Below are positions 60,397 through 64,000 of a stretch of DNA of 64,000 nt, in pieces (positions within the stretch are counted from its first letter, which is position 1; the number at the start of each line of letters is the position of its first letter). The position numbers and the translations under genes were made by a program. Under the pieces are notes generated by a model. That model searched no databases. It saw only the letters and a list, made by a program, of their open reading frames with translations, and was not told where the DNA came from. Source of the DNA: Pagrus major (lineage: Eukaryota > Chordata > Actinopteri > Spariformes > Sparidae). The stretch covers positions 3,252,533-3,316,532 of the forward strand of contig NC_133216.1 in NCBI RefSeq assembly GCF_040436345.1. The letters are read 5' to 3'.

Positions 60397-63300
60397 CTGG
60401 AGACGCACAGAGAGACACGGACAACAAAATGAGCGTCTGTACGTGGGTTTTTAATGAGGAGATGAAAATGCATATGAAAAACTTCCAGAAGGGTCAACGA
60501 CAGGCGTTTGTGATGATTACTTATTTATATCTTGGCGTACCTGATAAACTCACTTCTTATTATGCAGAATTGTTAACAGAGGCTCTGTAGGAGCCTTTCA
60601 GGACCTGAGTACTGAATGTTTTTACACAAGAAGACAGATTTTGATGTGAGCTGCAGCTTCATTTTATGTCCTGAATGTAAAGTGAGGTGATGTAAACTCT
60701 CTCTGGATGCTTGAGTGTAGCGTTGTGTGCGTCTGGACGTCTGTTCTGAATATTGAGAGCAACAGCCGGCACATAAACAGAGGCTCCGGTTACAAGAGAT
60801 CATTATCATCCGATCATGACGACGCATTTTAACTGACAGGTGGGCGCTCCCAAATCAGATTATGTTGGCATTGTAATCTAATGCTCCGGACCAATGAGAC
60901 CTCTGATGTGCTCAGACTTCAACATATTCTGGATGGAGTCCAGCAGAAGAAGAAGATGATGAAATAATGTGATTACTTTCAGCAGATCAGTAATCTCTGT
61001 AAACCTTTTGGTCCGTATGGAACTGATTTTGTGGTGGAAGCAAGTTGTGAAGATTTGGAGCAACATTCATAATGCCGGGGATCAGACTACACGATATTCA
61101 TGTCGTCCACGATGGTCACCATGTCAGATGAAGCCAATCGCAGCGGCATAAATTCATGCCTTGACTTGGCAGCACTACGACGAGTATGACTGTTGTGAAC
61201 AAAACAAAGTTGATTAGTTGGCCACCAGGGGTCACCCTGTTTAGACATAGGAGTTATTGGGGGTACTCCTCTTCCCCTACTCAGGTTAAAGGTAACTTCC
61301 GGTTGTACTGGAACGCCGCTTCCCTATGTACAAGTGTATGCCCACTCGTGTGCTGCAGATAAAGTTCGTTTGCTCTCTACAGTTCGCGTGATTCTTCTTC
61401 TTTTTATGTGCAAGTTACCACAATGACCACGACCAATCACCGCTCACGACCCTCTGCGAGTTCACAGGTCATCGGGGAGGCGGGACAGGAAAGCGCTGTG
61501 TCTGATGACAAACAGAGAAACCGAAGAGGACGGTATGGACTGTCTGTCCTTCAGAGACAACTTGAGGTAAGTTAACGACGTGTACGTGTCAAAAGCATCT
61601 TCATCGTCACCATGTTTACATATTCTATGGTCAACGTCCAGGATCACGTCGTAGGAGACGTCAAACTACGTAGGAAGATACAAAAAAGTCTAACATGCTA
61701 ATCTTTTCGTCGGGGTGTCGTGAAACATCCCAGGTACCTCATCGCTGTTCTTCAGTTATGTTACGCTACACGTCCGTTCTTCGCTCCTGATGATCATAGT
61801 CGGGCCCGACGCTGGAGAGATGTCAGCACCGACCAAATCATGTGAAAATCTGCCTGAATTTGTGTCATCTGATCCCAGCACACCTGTTACATAGTTAACT
61901 GGCAATATAACTGCAAACCAAAGCTTTGATAAAGATAAAGTGATTCTGATTCCATCACACCAGCATCATGTGCTTTGTTTGGTCCGACAGTGACTCTGCA
62001 TCACTCTCTGTTAGAGGTGTAATCGACTGTCTCACCTCTCTGACGGATGAGGTCAGTCTGCTGACTTATGATGCAGCTCAGACCTCAGAGAAGATGTGCA
62101 GCGACGGTTGATTTAACTCTCATCTCACACACAACCCTCCACACTCTGCAACCTTGAAGAGGAAAAAGTTTGGGTACTCACCCCGAGGCATTACACGCTC
62201 TCAGGGATTCAGTCGGACTCGATGGTCAAGCTTGAGATTTTTATTTTGTAAAACACAGCTGAATTATTAATGTGGATGAAAAAGTTAAACAAAACTTTGA
62301 GCAGTTTTTCTCTGACATCTGAAAACTTTAAAGGTTCCCACACAACGTGACCATTTTCAGGCTTGTACATTTATTTTTAGTGTTTAAATGCTTTAATGTA
62401 ATATTTTTCTCATACTGTCCACTGCTGCAGCTCCTCTATTCGCCCTCTGTCTGAACACTGACGCCGCCCATCGTGCCTCCACATCAGCGCTGCCTAGCGG
62501 AGATTGTATAGTTGTGACATCACAACCTCACAGAAGTGATTTCTCCGTTTTGATACTTTCTATCTTAATAAAGAGTGAGAATAACGTCTTGTCAAATCAA
62601 GCTGGGAACCCGTATATATTATGTTTTCCATGTTTTAAAATAAGTCCCCAGCTACTTCAGTTGTTCGAGGGTGAGGAGATAAAGACTGAATTCTCTTTTT
62701 TGGGTGAACTTTTCCTTTAATCCATATGATATTACTGTTCTGACAATCACATTTTCTTTAAGACTTTATATTGAAATAGTTTGATGATCGGTGCATCACA
62801 GACACAAATGTACGATCTGTTGCGTATCATTTGCCTTCATGTTTTTAGATTTGAGTAACCGTCCTCACTGTGATGATCTTTATGATCTTGTGACTGGATG
62901 ATCTTCCTTTTCATCTCTGTGTTGCAGATTCATTCTGTGATTTGAATGTCTCCTTTTTGATATTACGACTCTTCATCACAAACATCGGAGAGCGTCGACC
63001 TCTTCTCGTTCTGCAGGTGAGGCGACATCGAGGTTTCATTGGTTTCTGCTCGTTTTCTTGCACAGCGATCGATGAAATCCTCTGTAAGCTGTTGAAACGG
63101 CTGACAGTGACCTTTGTGATGTGCTCACTCGGTGTTTCTCCGTCCGTTCACTCACAGCGGATTGGCTAATTTAACCTGTCCGTCTGCTCCATGTCCCGCC
63201 CCCTCAGGCGATTGCATCACTCTCCTCTCATCCGTCCCTTTTGATCTCTCATCAAACCTTAAATCTGACGAGAGATTACCTCGTCTTTACGCTCAAATCA

Positions 63301-64000
63301 TCCTATATGCCTTTCATTCACACGGCACAGCGCGCTTTAAGAAGGCGATATTCTTGGTTTCTGTCTTCCAGAATCATAAAAATCTTTACAGTGTTGTTTG
63401 ATCCCGAGTTTCAGATCGTGGAGACAAAAGTTTGGGAATGTCTGTGATCAAAGACTAAACTTTGAAGCAGCTCACTTCCTTCCTCCTTTTCAGATTAAAC
63501 TCAGAATTAGATGTTACAGTGATCAGGATGAATCTTTTGAAGTGCTGGATGTTGAGAGGCAGCAATATAAGCTGTGATTTACTGTTTTCATTTAATTATG
63601 TGCTCAAAAATAATCAGGCAGTTATTACTGCACTTTTTCTAAATGTTATGGGATTACCTTTTCATTATTTTGCTTTTGTTGAGTATTTAAAACAACACAG
63701 ATGTTTGTCAAAATCAAAAACAGCACTGATGAAGTCGACACACTTCATCAGTGAGGTAACAAGCCGACTGCTGACAGCTACTTCACTCCATCAGATGTGA
63801 GAACGTTCTCGCTCTACATGCTGTTTCCACGCCATAAGTCACTTAGATTCAAAAACATGTGAAAATAAAGTCCAGGTTTAGTTCCCCTTTAACAAAACAG
63901 TTAAACACTGGTTAGAGCAGTCCAAAGGGTGAGAAAGAAAAATGATACGGAGACAAATAGATTCAGAACGGTTAAATGAAATGAGTTAGAAATACTAAAA
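60397..64000 (-). other. slc8a2: Intron of slc8a2 reaching the right edge
   Basis: No exon of the exchanger N-terminal half (signal sequence, first membrane cluster, alpha-1 repeat) is recognisable here on the minus strand, so those exons lie beyond the window. Apart from a solo LTR the stretch holds no feature I can name. Confidence 0.6.
61186..61427. mobile_element. Solo LTR with 5-bp target duplication (LTR 61191-61422)
   Basis: ATGAC flanks both sides (61186-61190 and 61423-61427). The 232-bp body starts TGTTGTGAAC and ends GTTACCACA, the TG...CA pattern of LTRs. It contains a GATAAAGTTCGTTTGCTCTC segment resembling an LTR polyadenylation region. No internal coding region is present, consistent with LTR-LTR recombination. 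Confidence 0.85.

Overview
This is nuclear DNA from a bony fish, most likely a spiny-rayed (percomorph) teleost. The evidence is intron-split vertebrate genes with GT-AG junctions, a complete U2 snRNA gene, many CA/GT microsatellites, and several repeat families that I recognise from memory as typical of fish genomes. No bacterial, phage or CRISPR-like system is present. The long open frames in low-complexity DNA are not genes.

Layout. (1) 719-8266, plus strand: the 3' end of a centrosomal ALMS-motif gene, best matched to cep295. A 3.6 kb intron in it is filled with an A/T-rich tandem and inverted repeat array. (2) 8724-13751, minus strand: complete ech1 (peroxisomal/mitochondrial dienoyl-CoA isomerase), 10 coding exons, 310 residues, ending in SKL. 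Its tail faces that of cep295. (3) 14736-14923, plus strand: a U2 snRNA gene with an snRNA-type 3' box. (4) 16809-26791, minus strand: complete hnrnpl (four-RRM splicing regulator), 14 coding exons, with one U12-type AT-AC intron and a 33-nt in-frame microexon. (5) 28160-32566, minus strand: complete srsf7 (SR protein with an RRM, a CCHC knuckle and an RS domain), 7 coding exons plus a probable non-coding first exon near 33.5 kb. (6) About 34.0-41.4 kb: no gene seen; SINE-like pieces, microsatellites and a 1.07 kb TTAA-flanked inverted-repeat element. (7) 41463-60396, minus strand: the 3' half of slc8a2 (Na+/Ca2+ exchanger NCX2), 7 coding exons including an 18-nt microexon. The 5' half lies beyond the right edge. 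Its introns hold a 21-bp minisatellite, several CA/GT arrays, a hAT-type MITE with an 8-bp target duplication and a solo LTR with a 5-bp duplication.

How the genes relate. Three of the five genes work in pre-mRNA splicing (U2, hnrnpl, srsf7), but nothing suggests they form one system. The neighbourhood is best read as an old vertebrate linkage group. From memory, ECH1-HNRNPL (with SLC8A2 further along) lie on human chromosome 19, and HNRNPLL-SRSF7-SLC8A1 lie on human chromosome 2. The fish window keeps members of both sets side by side.

Exon boundaries were set by reading splice sites by eye and requiring intact phase. Summed CDS lengths are divisible by three for ech1 (933), hnrnpl (1593), srsf7 (726) and the two partial genes (2307 and 1374). 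Gene names rest on recalled protein families; no database search was possible.
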